Shown piece after piece: positions 36,455 to 48,054 of a DNA stretch of 64,000 nucleotides (positions are counted from its first letter, which is position 1; each line of letters opens with the position of its first letter). The position numbers were made by a program, and so were the translations under genes. The stretch is from Trichosphaerium sp. ATCC 40318 (Eukaryota; Discosea; Flabellinia; Trichosidae). The notes below the pieces were generated by a model that saw nothing but the letters and a program-made list of their open reading frames with translations, searched no databases and had not been told where the DNA came from. The stretch covers positions 1 to 64,000 of the forward strand of contig JALMLS010000093.1 in NCBI GenBank assembly GCA_038496445.1, written 5' to 3'.

Positions 36455-39400
36455 ATGCTTAGACAAGCGCAAACTCCCCCGCAATATGCGCCTTCACCAG
36501 AGTTTCCAAGGAAACGCACAAACAGACCACGGGCGCGATCAGAACCTAACCCGAGGAAGTCTAAGACAGGCCCAGTTGTATTTCAGAGCAAGGAATTGCC
36601 TCTCGGGGCGTTTAGAATAGAAATTGAAGATTCAAACGTTACACAAGACGATGCAGAGCTAGACTATACAGAAGATAACTTCAAAAAGACTTTTATGAAT
36701 GCGCGTACGTTTTAGCATCCAACAAACTTTCTTTTTTTCATTACATGAAAAACTGTCCCTATTGAGTAAAACAGACTATCAGTAGACGTATTTTATAACA
36801 TAAAACTATCTTTTACGCTCTTTAAAGTTAATTTGACTAAAACACCCATATAAATACACAAACACTTATCAATATCGGAAAACCTGTATATACACATACG
36901 TATAAACTGTTTAAAGTGGTTTTTAGACTATTTTCTTTTCTAAATCGTACTTCGCTAAATTTAGTTGGGCTATTTTCTGTGCTACTGAATATCTTTTCTT
37001 TTACTATTTTCCATGTTAAAAACATGTTTATAAAATACAACATTACATTCAATGGTTCACTAGTCGATTTCGACTAAATCGGGTAAAGGACATTGGAACT
37101 TTGTTTCTGTACCATCTTCAGGCAAACTACAAGATGCAATTATTATATCAGTACTACAGAAGCCGTTAGTAGGTGTATATCGCGTGATGCAAACAACAAA
37201 AAGGGTACAGTTATACCTTTTTGTTTTCGAAAAACAAAATCTTTTTTTTTCTGGCTTTGTGCTAATTAAACGAGTTTTTAGACTTCGAATATGTATAGTA
37301 TAGACTCTAGCGCTGTGAGTCGTTGTGGTAAAAAGACTGTAGAAGCAAATCTAGTCGTGTTTTTGAACAACAAATACAACGTCAGCAACTTTTATCATGT
37401 TCAGAATAAGGCTTTCAGACATGAGTTAACAAAGGTAAAATATTAATTACGACAAAATTCGAGCAGTAGTTAGTTCGGTAGTACTCAGACAACAACTTTT
37501 TTGCAGTTTATTCATAATTTTGATTAATTACGTCTAAAACTGCGTTAGGTAGAACGTGATCACCCTCAACAGCTTCGTACTATGAAGATAGCTGTATTGT
37601 ACAGTAAAAGAGGACAAAGTCAGCCCTCTGAAATGTTCCATAACGGTAAGAGTTTTTTATGGATTTTTTTTTCTGCTAGTAGCTCTCTACGCGCGTAGTA
37701 GTCGTATAATTTATTGTAAAATAGACAAAGTAACCAAAAAACTGCGAGAGTTTCTAAATATAATTGGTGACAAGATTGATTTATCTACACACAAAGGTAC
37801 TGTTACTCCCCTTTAAAGTAGTACTTGAATTTATCTGTTGATACTTTTAAGGTTATGCAGGAGACATGGGGTCATCAGCAATGCCAACGTATTACTGTAA
37901 ATGGAAGCATAATATAGGTGAGTTTTTTTATGTTGTTTGCTATCATCTATCCATCCCTTTGCTCTGAAAAACTTGTATATTATTTGATTCGTTATTATAA
38001 TAAGTTCAACAATTGTATCTCGTTCTTCAAGAGATGCTATGCATTTGCAATCGCTACTTGTTTTCTTTTTTTCTTTTTTTCTTTGAAGAAAAGAAAGTGC
38101 CAAGCCCGTTTTGTTTACGTTGTTTTGTAGAGATCATATATCATGTTGCACCTATGTTAAACTCTGATCAACATAGAAGATTAATAGGTAATGACGTTGC
38201 CGTAATATTCTTCCAACAACAGGTACGGCGATGTGACTTTTTTTGGAAACGGAGAATTATGGTGTTTTTTTTTGTTATTTGCTGAACTTATTGATGGCTT
38301 TTTTAGGGTGAACAATTTCACCCTGAGAATATACAAAAACTTGGGACAGTACCACAAATATTTACAGTGGTCACGCCACATCAAAAATCCAATTATAGGT
38401 TAGTAAATTGTAGTCGCTAGTACACTAAAACTAATATTTTCATGAAAGGCTTGGTTTTTTTAACAAGACTCAAATTAAACCATTTGGTCCGCCTCTTCCC
38501 AAGTTTCAAAGCTTTAATAAAAATAATCTGAGAGACTACTTACTAACAAAAAGTACGCTATAACTAAATAAGCTTTTGTAGAGGCACTTGTCCTTCCAAT
38601 TTTTCATTTTTTTGCTAATCTTTTTTTTTTTAGTTCACAATGGATACTACCAAGCACGTGTTCACTGTCCTCCATTGAACAGGTTATTCTTTACACCGAG
38701 GTATTTAAAAAATATATTTTCGTGTATTTGAACAACCACGTGACATTTAAATTAAGGGGTGAAACAATCGCTCAAATTGTACAACAATTTCCAAAAGAAA
38801 ATAAGCGAGACGTGAAGCAAAGAGAGAAAGCCGAACACCAACAAAAGATGAAGCTTAGAGAAACACAAACTGATGCACGAGAACTAATTATAAAAGGTAC
38901 ATACAGACTCATCAACATGCTGTTCAAGGACTTTTGAAAGTCTTTTTTGTTTTTGTTGTTGTAGTATGAAAACACTACTTTCTTTGTTCTGTACTAAGGC
39001 AGTGCTGATTTGTTTTGTTTAGTTAAAGAAGCTCGTAACTTAGTTACAAAAACAATGTCACGTGATACATTTTGTGTATGCACGTTAAGCGCTCAAGAAG
39101 TCAAAACACAAGTATCTAAAAAGAGTATAAACCCTCAATGGAATGAAGAATTCAAGTTGTAAGTTCCAGCCTCTCATTTATTTCTTACTGATGTTTCATA
39201 AGCAACCTTGTCGGATTAGACATTATATATGAAGACTTCATTTTAACAGTTACAGATGGAGCTAACAAGAGTACTGTGTAAGAACCGTTAGTTTTTACTA
39301 TTTTTAAATTTTTTTGATGACATTGTTTGCTTTTATTGTTAATGATTGTTTCTCTCATTGTAAACGTAGTGGTCAAGTTACTTTCGCACTTAGCGACATA

Positions 39401-39924
39401 ACACGTGGAAAAATGAAGATTGACAAGTGGTATACGTACGTTTTGGGGGTTGTCGTATGGCAATTATTGTTTTTTTTGCGTCTCGGTGCAGGTCTCACTT
39501 TGTTCGTTTTCATATACTACAAACTATCTTCGTAATGTTCCTCGTGTCCACGCGTATTTTAATAACAACAATGGAGCATCGTGTTGATTGTTCTGATTAG
39601 GTTAACAAATGGAGTTGCAGTCGCAGGAGAGATACTACTTCAATGGGATTATAAAGAAAGTAAGCAAAAGCAATTACAGTGGGGTTCTGTGGATAAGTTT
39701 TCCTAAAACTGAAATTAAACAAACAATTACAAACCACATGGATAATAACGGTTATCTACTTGGTAAAAAAAAAACCCAAACATACCCAATTTGGATTGTT
39801 GTACACTAGAATAAATGACCCACCTCACGATCCATCAAACACATCACCTTTGCTCCTACTATCAGTTGGCGTGCAGTACTTCAAAACGACTGATACTCTA
39901 TTGTCTTTTGTGATCTCGAAATAA
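36455..39924 (+). CDS. Rap-GAP domain protein with C-terminal C2 domain
   Basis: After a disordered basic start (RKRTNRPRARSEPNPRKS), the middle exons follow the Rap/Ran-GAP pattern: FLNIIGDKIDLSTHKGYAGD, CKWHNIG, IIYHVAPMLNSDQHRRLIGN, DVAVIFFQQQ, FHPENIQKLGTVPQIFTVV, FGPPLPKF. The IGND block corresponds to the family's catalytic Asn-bearing helix. A C2 domain follows (VKEARNLVTKTMSRDTFCV, KKSINPQWNEEFKL, DITRGKMKIDKWY). It probably turns off a Ras-family GTPase at membranes. At least twelve introns are needed; a GTAAGC donor at 39659 joins WDYKE to FLKLKLNKQL and the last exon to TAA at 39922-39924. The exon boundary between 37040 and 37640 is not certain. Confidence 0.75.
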
Positions 39925-40007
39925 ACCAAGGTTTTGGGTGGCAAATACTTTTGTTTTTGCCGGTCTTTTCTTCGTGATAATTAGCATTTTTAGTTTTGCT
40001 TTTACCA

Positions 40008-40506
40008 ATGGCCTCTGATCCAAGTAAAGGCAATGTAGATGGTTTATTAACATTAAGGCTTCGTTTTGGGCACGTTGTTAAAAAAATTCTCACCATTGCG
40101 TAATGTATGCGTCAGAGGTGCTAGATACGAAGTAAATATAAGCAAAACCGCTTTTTACGCCGATTTACTAGCTGTTGTAAGCAAATCAACCGGTATTGAC
40201 GCTGAACGCGTTACACGTACGTCTGCACATTTCCGTACATTCAGTTAAACAGATTTCAACAGTTCTAAGCGGATATCCTCCAAGACAGCTTCAACCTGAC
40301 TCTACGCAACCTCTCAGTACTTTTATAAGACACAAGGACACTATTGTTGTGCGAGAGAGTCTTGAAAGGCGTATAAAATCTGATCAGAATGTACTGGAAC
40401 AACAGGCGTAAGTGACAACGTATAACCCTAACGCTGATAACTACAAGTATATGTTTACCTATTGAACAACCTCCTGAGCCTGAAAACAACGCTGGAACAG
40501 TGGTAG
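40008..40506 (+). CDS. Ubiquitin-like (UBX/OTU1-N-terminus-like) small protein
   Basis: The reconstructed product has MASDPSKGNVDGLLTLRLR, then RYEVNISKTAFYADLLAVVS and KSTGIDAERV, then VLSGYPPRQLQPD and HKDTIVVRES. The order matches the ubiquitin-like domain at the N-terminus of YOD1/OTU1, in which TGI and GYPP loops are typical. No OTU protease domain follows: the last exon reads LKTTLEQW and TAG at 40504-40506. Introns are at about 40208-40244 and 40410-40469; the first junction near 40070-40120 does not resolve cleanly. A free-standing Ub-like adaptor for p97 is a reasonable guess. ATE1 starts only six bases further on. Confidence 0.5.
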
Positions 40507-40512
40507 CGCCAT

Positions 40513-42687
40513 ATGGAGCGAATGTTAGGTTCGAAAGTCAAAATATCTTTTTTTTTTCTGACTTTTTTTGGAAGTAAATGTGGCTACTGCGGTACTAAGA
40601 AATCAAGTCACAGCTTCGGTACTATTACTGATTACTTTGATAACTTGATACTAACTTGTCTTATCATTAAAGGTGTTGGAGTATCAGTCATGACAGCACA
40701 TCAATATCAATGTTTTGTAGATAAAGGTTGGAGAAGGTCTGGTTCTTATATGTACAAACCTTTACTAGAAAAGGTACAGCACCTCAAAGATACCTCTTAT
40801 GGTTGCCCTTCTAACGCACCATTTAGACATGTTGTAGATTGTATACTATCAGACTTGATGTTACAGCTTTCAAGCCAAGTAAACGAGTAAGTTAGTTTGT
40901 GTTTATTTTTGTAGTTGTCACGTGCTAGTTGAATTAATTTTTGTTTTAAGCAACGACAACAACTTCGAAAGTTTGAGCTTTGGCTACAAACAGGGTCAGT
41001 AAAGCAACAACAAACTCAAAAGAAAAGTAAAAAGAAATCCAATGTTCAAACAGACGAACAAAAAAAATTGGCTGTTCTTGTGGCTGATGCTGTGAGTACT
41101 GTTCTGAAGAGCACCAATTATTCTATTTATGAAATCGATATAAGCAAGATAAACATTAGCATAAAGGATACACCAAAAGCATATGTTTCGAATGTACCGA
41201 TGATTGTTGCTGGGAATATTTTGAGAAAACAGAAACAAACACAGAAATCCAGTCCTTCTCCTCCACCACAAAAGAAACAAAAGATTCAAGGCAAGAAGCC
41301 AAATCCTGCTATTACAATAGCTGAAGAGATAGCCAAACTAGCTTGTGAATCTCTAGGGAAAGACGTAAGTGACAAGATATACTTCTTTTTTTAAAACAAG
41401 TGTTTTTAGGTGTCAGTAAAAAATGGACACTTACAATTTCCTAAAAAACAAGCAGACATCAAACCCTCTACTGTTAATAAAGGGGAGAAAAAAGAACCTA
41501 AACCAGAGGAACCAAAAAGTGAAGCAAAGCCTGTACATGAATTAAAGGTATAAAAAGAAATATCATTCATCAAAAATGTCAGATAACAACTCATTCCTGT
41601 TTAGATATCAATGCACAAAGCCCATTTCACAAAGGAATGTTTTGACTTGTATAAGAAATACCAAATGTCTCGTCACGGAGATCCTAGCTCTAAATTTAAA
41701 GAAACAACCCAATACGAACGTAATACTTTGAAACAATTTTGCTCATAAGCACATTAACTCAAATGACATAGGTTTTCTTGTAAATAATCCATTACATTCA
41801 ACAAAAAAGATTCATGGTGTACGATGTGGTGGATACCACCAACGTATGATAATAACTCTGCATTATCTGCTATTTATTGATCGTTATTAGATTGGCGTAT
41901 TGATGGTAAACTAGTTGCTGTAGGTGTTGTTGATGTCTTGCCAAGCTGTAAGCTTTTGTTACTTTCTATAACGTTTTTTCTTATTTTTTTCCAGGTTTAT
42001 CATCTGTTTACTTCTTTTATGACCCTGATATGGAGTTTCTTAATCTTGGTGTTATTAGTGCTCTTTATGAGGTAGCTGAAATTATAACGTCATCCATCTA
42101 TGACTAGCTCTTACGGATATTTGTAGATTGAATGGATAAAAGCACACTTAACAGATTCATTTAAGTACTACTATATGGGTTATTACTTGCACAATAACTC
42201 GAAAATGAAGTACAAGGTACATCTTTTATAAGTTTATTTATTTACTATTATATCACTTGAGTATACTTATCTGTTCTAGGGAGGATACAAGCCATCAGAG
42301 TTACTCTGTAATGCCTCCAAAAAATGGTACTTTTTTTCCTGTGAAAAACAAGGTTAATGTTTATTCTCTGGTGTAGGGTGCCTTTAGAGCGTCTCAATGA
42401 TAGGCTTTCATATAATCCTTATTTTACTTTCTATGAGGGAGATTTCACAACTGTAACTGATAATGATATTGCGACAGTAATTCAAAATTGCAAGTATATT
42501 TTCAAAGGAACTCAAATCCCTTACAAAGTGCGTGCTGTCAGAACTTTACTGTGGATTTTGTACTCAATTTTGTTTTTGCTAGGCGCTTGCATTCAATTAC
42601 CCTCCAGACCTTCGAGATGCCATGGAAACATTAATTCGGGAAGCTGGTGTTGATTTAATAATGAATACAGGCATCAAACTTGCGTAG
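40513..42687 (+). CDS. ATE1: Arginyl-tRNA-protein transferase 1
   Basis: The N-terminal block SKCGYCGTKK carries the conserved Cys pair. A short intron joins SFG to VGVSVMTAHQYQCFVDKGW and RRSGSYMYKP, followed by TCCRLYTIRLDVTAFKPSKR. The C-terminal catalytic domain has FTKECFDLYKKYQ, FLVNNPLHST, DGKLVAVGVVDVLP, CLSSVYFFYDPDMEFLNLGV and NPYFTFYEG. All are ATE1 signatures. The enzyme attaches Arg to acidic N-termini and so creates N-degrons. A Lys/Pro-rich insert (SPSPPPQKKQKIQGKKP) separates the halves. About ten introns of 40-100 bases are present. Reading frame is intact. Stop TAG is at 42685-42687. Confidence 0.93.
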
Positions 42688-42739
42688 ATCGTTTAAAGAA
42701 CCCACGTGAACCTAACGATTATTGTTGCTCCCTAAAAAA

Positions 42740-42990
42740 TAAATTAGTCATACTGAAATCTTTGATGGTACCTTGATTAAGCACTATGTTTATAGAAAGG
42801 GTCAATATAATGATGAGTACAAGAAATATTACTGTGTTACGTTGAAGAAGCAATGCTGCTATGTAAACGGTAAACGTGAAGGAGTATAAAGAGTGGCACA
42901 AGACTGGTACTGAGAATGCAGTGCTACTATACAAATGATAAACATGACGTACAAAAGAGTGCTCTAAGAATGATAAACTGATTAGGCACA
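42740..42990 (+). pseudogene. Relic of a MORN-type repeat gene
   Basis: The forward sequence reads DGTLIKHYVYRKGQYNDEYK, then CCYVNGKREGV, then in a shifted frame EWHKTGT and LRMQCYYTNDKHDVQKS. These are tandem units of the form YxNGKREGxxKEWHxTGxL, typical of MORN_2/YwqK-like repeats. There is no start, and at least two frame breaks lie within 200 bases. It lies in the ATE1 3' flank. It may be the broken end of a once larger repeat gene. Confidence 0.45.
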
Positions 42991-43138
42991 AGAGCTATGT
43001 ACAGAGAGATGAGATAAAACCGTTTTTTGTAATTGCTGAATCAAAAGAAGCACAAACAAAATACATGTATTTTTGTATCATCTTTATGAGTTCATTGTAG
43101 GTATATTTGTTTATGGAGGGTAAACAATACAGTTTATT

Positions 43139-45213
43139 TCAGTGTATGTGAAGTACTGCTTCGTGGTCAAAAGAATTTGGAGGTGTAACCTTATGAGCAC
43201 CATTTCCTAGACTTCCAACCGAGACTCTATTGCCTGTGGTAGGATCATACCATTCGGCTGATAATGCTGATGGTATCTGTGATAATGTGATAGAAAAGGT
43301 ATCTTTAGTAGAGGCGAGTACAATATACTCTTTCCCAGAGCTAACAAGACCATAAATTGTATCGCCTGATGGCGAAGAAATCTACGAAAAAAATGAGAAA
43401 AAACCACTAAAAAAAATCACTTCAGCAATAAAAGTCTCACGTACAAAATCGTTGTTTGGTTCCATCTCCCAGTACTTTACATTTGAAAAAAACTCTTTGA
43501 GTAATTTACAATACTTGTAGCCAGTTGTCTCATCCTAAAAAGAGGTTTATTTATCTCAACGTTGAAGGTTTTTTTTACCATTATTATTACGTCCCAAGCA
43601 GAATCGTCATAGTACCTTGCACGTCTTTTAGTAAACTGATTTTATTCTATATATACGTACCAAGCGGCATACCCGCCGCTCATGTACAACGACCACATGA
43701 CAGGAAGCATAACAATAGCAGGGCTGAAGTTATGTTAAAAAATTTGAAATATTTATAAAAGTTAAGTCACCTGCGATTGCTGAATGTAGGGATAGGTCCT
43801 TGCTCGTACAAAAACTAACGGCTAACGTTAGCGATAGGATTATTTACACGTGTAACTTTTTAAGGTTACCTCGACAGTGGCTACAGGAATATCATGGGAA
43901 TTCCTTGATTCGATACTAATGTTATAGTAGTTACTATGTACTTGAGCTGAAACAAAGTCGCAGTAGCTCCAATCTGGGCAATGTGTATGGGAGGTTATCA
44001 AGCGTTTGTGTGCATTTAATTTAGCTAGTAGTGGGAGTCTTGTTGCCCAGTACGAGTCCTTTTCGTGAGCAGCTTCCTAAACAAAAAAGAAAGTCAAACA
44101 GCTAGAAGAGACTTTGAAGAAGCCACATACCTTTGATATGTCAAAGACAATATTTGAATACGCTCCATAACGTGCAGCGACATATCGCCAGAATAGATCA
44201 TCTTGTGGACTTTCATGTGATGGCCATTGTACCGCTTTATTCCATACAGTGATCATCATGTGACAAACAGCGCCGTACTTCTTTAGTGTATCCATGACAA
44301 CATCAAAGTGTTTGAAGTATGTCAGATCAATACTGTTGTAGTCAAGTTTGCCGTTTTCTCCCCAAGGTGTAAGCTTCGTTGGCGCAACACGTGGTGGGGC
44401 TTTAACCTTTTCTCCCCAACGACTGTAGTTCGCATAAACGTTCACCAAGAAATGGTTAAACCCGTATGAGGTTGTCATTTTTACGAAACCGTCAAGTTCT
44501 ACAGTTGTATTGACACCAGGTAATCCAAGTGCCCAAAGCCAATCTGCTTCGTACCCCATCAAAAAATAACGGGTACCGTCCTCGTAGATAAAGTGGTGTT
44601 TATGGTCAGTATCAACCATAATACCACCGTGGGAAGATGTTTGCTTTGGAGTGCACGTGATACTGCCTTTATGACCGTTCAAAGAGGATTCGCTTGAACT
44701 TGAAACCCAGTCCCAAGTACCTGAAAAAAAACCGTTAAATATCTGTGGCGCACGTGGACTTACCTTCGGTGTCAGGTGAGAATCTTGCTTTCCATACATT
44801 GTTACCATCGTAGAACGCTGTTACAGTTGCCTTTGGATACCGAGAGGCCGATAAAGAGATGCTACTTTTCAAAGTAAAAGTTACCTCTACATTTAACTAG
44901 AGAGGAAATGTTAGAGTAAACTTCACCACTAAATTGAATGTTCTCTCGCAAATTCGTCCAGAAAAGAATATAACACGTGTCGCACGCAGGCTTTATTTAA
45001 TTGTTTAATTTGGTTTTTTATGCTTTTTGGGTTGTTAAAGCCGTTACGATGGTTTCACAACTGAAAATAAAATAGTAAAATAAAACGTGCCATGAAGGGG
45101 TTGGTTGAAGTACTTCCTGAAAGTTCTAGCTCAAAGATTTCAAATCGCTGTACTGATTGACACGTAGTAAACGCTATTATAGCAGCAAATATAACCGCAA
45201 GTTTCTGTAACAT
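43139..45213 (-). CDS. Secreted glycoside hydrolase-like protein (DUF5060/DUF4038 type)
   Basis: The start at 45213 gives a signal peptide (MLQKLAVIFAAIIAFTTC) and FEIFELELSG, the usual opening of DUF5060. Exons add FYDGNNVWKARFSPDTEGTW, then GGIMVDTDHKHHFIYEDG, FLMGYEADWLWALG, GFNHFLVNVYANYSRWG, YFKHFDVVMDTLKKYGAVC, WRYVAARYGAYSNIVFDISK and a C-terminal beta domain (TIYGLVSSGKEYIVLAS, SAEWYDPTTGNRV). This order matches the DUF5060-DUF4038-type TIM-barrel hydrolases, some of which act on plant or algal polysaccharides. Catalytic acids are not assigned. Introns are 40-110 bases. The long middle exon is clean in frame. Probably an extracellular digestive enzyme. Confidence 0.75.
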
Positions 45214-45772
45214 GACTACCGTTGCCGTTTCGCCTTTTACAATTGATTAAGAAACACAACGACTCTAAATATTAATCAGGCGATTTTGTGTAACGATAAA
45301 CATTTCCACCACCTTATGATATTCATTTACGCTTTAAATTACAATATGCCCATTTATACGCGTTTCAGGGTTGTAGCGCCAAAAATGCTTGAGTTTTCTT
45401 TAGGGATGAAATGGCCAATCGAAAAAAAAAGCGTAATTTTCACGTGGCCTACATATTTTTGACTGAAAATTGTTGCATTTTTCGAACGGTACCTTTCTGT
45501 TCGCTCTAATATTTTTTCGAACAAAAGGATTTACTAAAGTAGGATTAAATGTCGTACCAAATTTCAGAAAGGCTTCAAAAAAAAACAGCTTGCAATTTTG
45601 TTTTTGCTTGTTTTATTGCAGTTTTTTTCTGCAATTTAAAAGTTGTTTTTGCGATTTATGTTGTTGCTAATTAAGCTTTTCAACATTTTCTCCATACACG
45701 TTTCAGGCCTTTTGTCATGTAACTTTACAAAATATTGTAGTAGTCAAAATATGTTTATTTATACAACCACTC
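45214..45772. other. Intergenic, no gene seen
   Basis: AT-rich spacer upstream of the hydrolase. T and A tracts and the word TTCGAAC recur (about 45482, 45517), and one CACGTG lies near 45443. No reliable coding frame. Confidence 0.4.
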
Positions 45773-46220
45773 CTATGATGACAACCAAAATAAACCAAAG
45801 CAGTTCATGGTTGAAACTGATTTAATGGATTCTGAAGTTGTGATATTGGTGGCAATTGGAACTGAGAATGGTTCTTGGCTTGGTTCTTGGTATGAATTGT
45901 ACTTGAAGGCAACTATAATATTGTAAAATGGAATTGGCGGCCTACGAGAATTAGAACAGTCAATAATATCATGTGAAGTGTTGAATCTGGCCTTCCAGTG
46001 ACTGGGTGCTTCAGTGCTTTCAGTCATGCATCTTCATTGTAGGTGTTAATGGTACTTTAAAGACAACTTGCGGAAATTCTGTTTTAAGTTTGTACTTTAC
46101 ATTGCACGTGACATGCAAAGCAGTCCGTATTAAGTAATCAAAGTTTATGCTACTGCTGAAAGCTATACTAGGACTTCCAGTTTGTAGTGTGGATTTCAAG
46201 CTTTGCGAATTTTTATTCAA
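45773..46220 (-). CDS. Arrestin-like C-terminal fragment, frame-broken
   Basis: Two overlapping minus-strand frames read in series: SSSINFDYLIRTALHVTCNV, YKLKTEFPQVVFKVPLTP, then PPIPFYNIIVAFKYNS and a short tail. The strand pattern (F-Y-L-I-R-x-x-L-H-V-x-C-x-V-x-Y-K-L, then VVFKVPL) is like the C-domain of alpha-arrestins. The frame shifts by one base near 46020-46030. No N-domain is present and no start can be supported; 46221-46350 contains no matching exon. It is a degraded or incompletely read gene. The arrestin call is by residue pattern only. Confidence 0.35.
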
Positions 46221-46355
46221 TTTCGCACTTTCAATAAGTGTTTACATTGCATACAGTTATAAACATCAGAATCGGTTGTGAACCTTGTAATGTTCCTTTG
46301 ACAGTTCACCATTTGTCTGAATTCTGTTGCTATCAAATTGTTTATAATAAACCCG

Positions 46356-47516
46356 TTAGTACCTGATAGTTATACCTTTTAGGGTTGATAACTCTTTCCT
46401 TTTTATTTGCGTAGCACCATCAATCTCCAATCTTTTAATTTCAGGTGTTAAATATTGGATTCCTTCAAATGAGATGTTGGTACAGTAAGAAGCAACAAGA
46501 GTATGAACACCCTTTAAAGCTTTGATTCCTTCATCTGTTACATCTGTACGACTCAAATATATAGTATGAACGCCTGCTAGTTCCTTTATACCTTCATCTG
46601 TCACTGCACAATGCCAAAGGTTAATACGGTATACACCTTTCAATGCTTTTATGCCTTCATCTGTAACTGGTGTACTCGAAAGGTTTATAGTATGCACACC
46701 GGCAAGCTCTTTGATACCTTCATCGGTGACCTTTGTTTGAGATAGGTTGATTTCATGGACACCTCTTAATGCTTTTATACCTTTATCAGTAACAGCAGTA
46801 TAGCTCAGGTTAATTGTATGAACACCAGCGAGTTCAATTATCCCTTTATCCGTAACATTGTGACATTCTGACAAGTTGATAGTATGAACGCCTTTTAAAG
46901 CTTGTAAACCCTTATCTGTAACAGTGGTGTTGATGAGCTTTAACGTGTGAACTCCAGCAAGTGATGCAATGCCTTTATCTGATACATTTGTATCACTCAA
47001 GTTTATTGTATGCACTCCTTTCAGTGCTTTAATTCCATCATCAGTAACACCACATCCACTAAGGTCAATATCATAAACACCTCTAAGAGCCTTTATACCT
47101 TCATCTGTTATACCGAGACAACTATTTATATCTATAGTATGTACACCAGCAAGCTCTTTGATACCTTCATCTGTCACAGTTGTAACAGAAAGGTTTATTT
47201 TATGTACACCTTTTAGTGCTTTAATGTCTTCATCATTGATAACAGCCCATCCAAGATTAATAGTGTGAACACCAGCTAGTGCTTTGATATTATTGCCACA
47301 AATGCCATAACAATTAATGTAGGTGTTTTTAAGCAAAGGGCTCTTTTCAAGGAGCTTAACCAGAGCCCGAACATAAGTGCAGGTATCCACACGTATTACG
47401 CCATATCCAACGTGTTTTTGTACAAGTTCGTAGATGTAGTGGCAACTATGAGCGATATGAAGCGTGTAGCTGCAGAAACGAAGCATATAAACGATAACTT
47501 CTGGTGGCATTGTCAC
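46356..47516 (-). CDS. F-box protein with 13 leucine-rich repeats
   Basis: A single uninterrupted 386-codon exon. The start is F-box-like (MPPEVIVYMLRFCSYTLHIA). Then come about 13 repeats of 21-22 residues of the form ALKGVHTINLSxTxVTDEGIK. Two repeat types alternate, ELAGVHT and ALKGVH, giving a 42-residue (126-base) super-unit and showing growth by two-repeat duplication. The variable positions (SVTT, SCLG, SGCG, SDTN, SYTA, SQTK, SSTP, WHCA, SRTD) map to the concave strand face, where ligands bind in LRR proteins. It fits an SCF substrate receptor. The absence of introns is unusual in this window. The C-terminus caps with EIKRLEIDGATQIKRKE. Confidence 0.85.
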   Translation of the reverse strand: MTMPPEVIVYMLRFCSYTLHIAHSCHYIYELVQKHVGYGVIRVDTCTYVRALVKLLEKSPLLKNTYINCYGICGNNIKALAGVHTINLGWAVINDEDIKALKGVHKINLSVTTVTDEGIKELAGVHTIDINSCLGITDEGIKALRGVYDIDLSGCGVTDDGIKALKGVHTINLSDTNVSDKGIASLAGVHTLKLINTTVTDKGLQALKGVHTINLSECHNVTDKGIIELAGVHTINLSYTAVTDKGIKALRGVHEINLSQTKVTDEGIKELAGVHTINLSSTPVTDEGIKALKGVYRINLWHCAVTDEGIKELAGVHTIYLSRTDVTDEGIKALKGVHTLVASYCTNISFEGIQYLTPEIKRLEIDGATQIKRKELSTLKGITIRY

Positions 47517-48054
47517 GAGACATAGTTCTTCGCTTCTAATGCGATTAATAAGGATTTGAGTATATTAACGCACGATCTGTCTTTAAGAGACTGACGCGAA
47601 TCCAAAATTGTGTCCATGAGAAGGTGCTGGAGCTATTTGTTTGAAAATGATGATGTCAAATTCAGTCTCAGTACTTTCTTTGAATAGCATCTCAAAGAGA
47701 TTTCTTTTGGTTGTTTTTTGCTTTCTCTTTTGAGCCTATCTCTGTCTCTATAGCGACATCACGTTATTACGAGAGACATTGCATCTAGCACAGAGCAATG
47801 ATCCTTGTTGTTTCTCACGCAGAATGTCAACCTTGAGAAGTTAGCCGAGAAGTCATAAATCATTAATCCACAAACCTTCGCATTAGCTTCTTACCATTAA
47901 TCAACCATTGCGTTGTGATTGTAGACCCGTCCACCACGGCCTTGATTGCCGCTATTTGTTAGGATATTGAAACAGCTTTTGCAGTACAACAGATCACTTT
48001 TTGTCCATTCGTTAAGTCACTCACTCAAAGGGCTTTTGTATAGTAGCCTCCATT
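47517..48054. other. Intergenic, no gene seen
   Basis: No convincing frame. The only notable string is the balanced, less AT-rich sequence at 47930-48054 leading to the exostosin gene start. It probably holds the promoters of two divergent genes. Confidence 0.4.

Noticed and set aside
47010-47216. Open frame antisense to the LRR gene
   Set aside because: It is a by-product of the 126-base repeat pattern of the minus-strand LRR exon.
46356-47516. Viral origin of the LRR gene
   Set aside because: Nothing in sequence besides repeat style points to a virus; all neighbours are eukaryotic intron-bearing genes.
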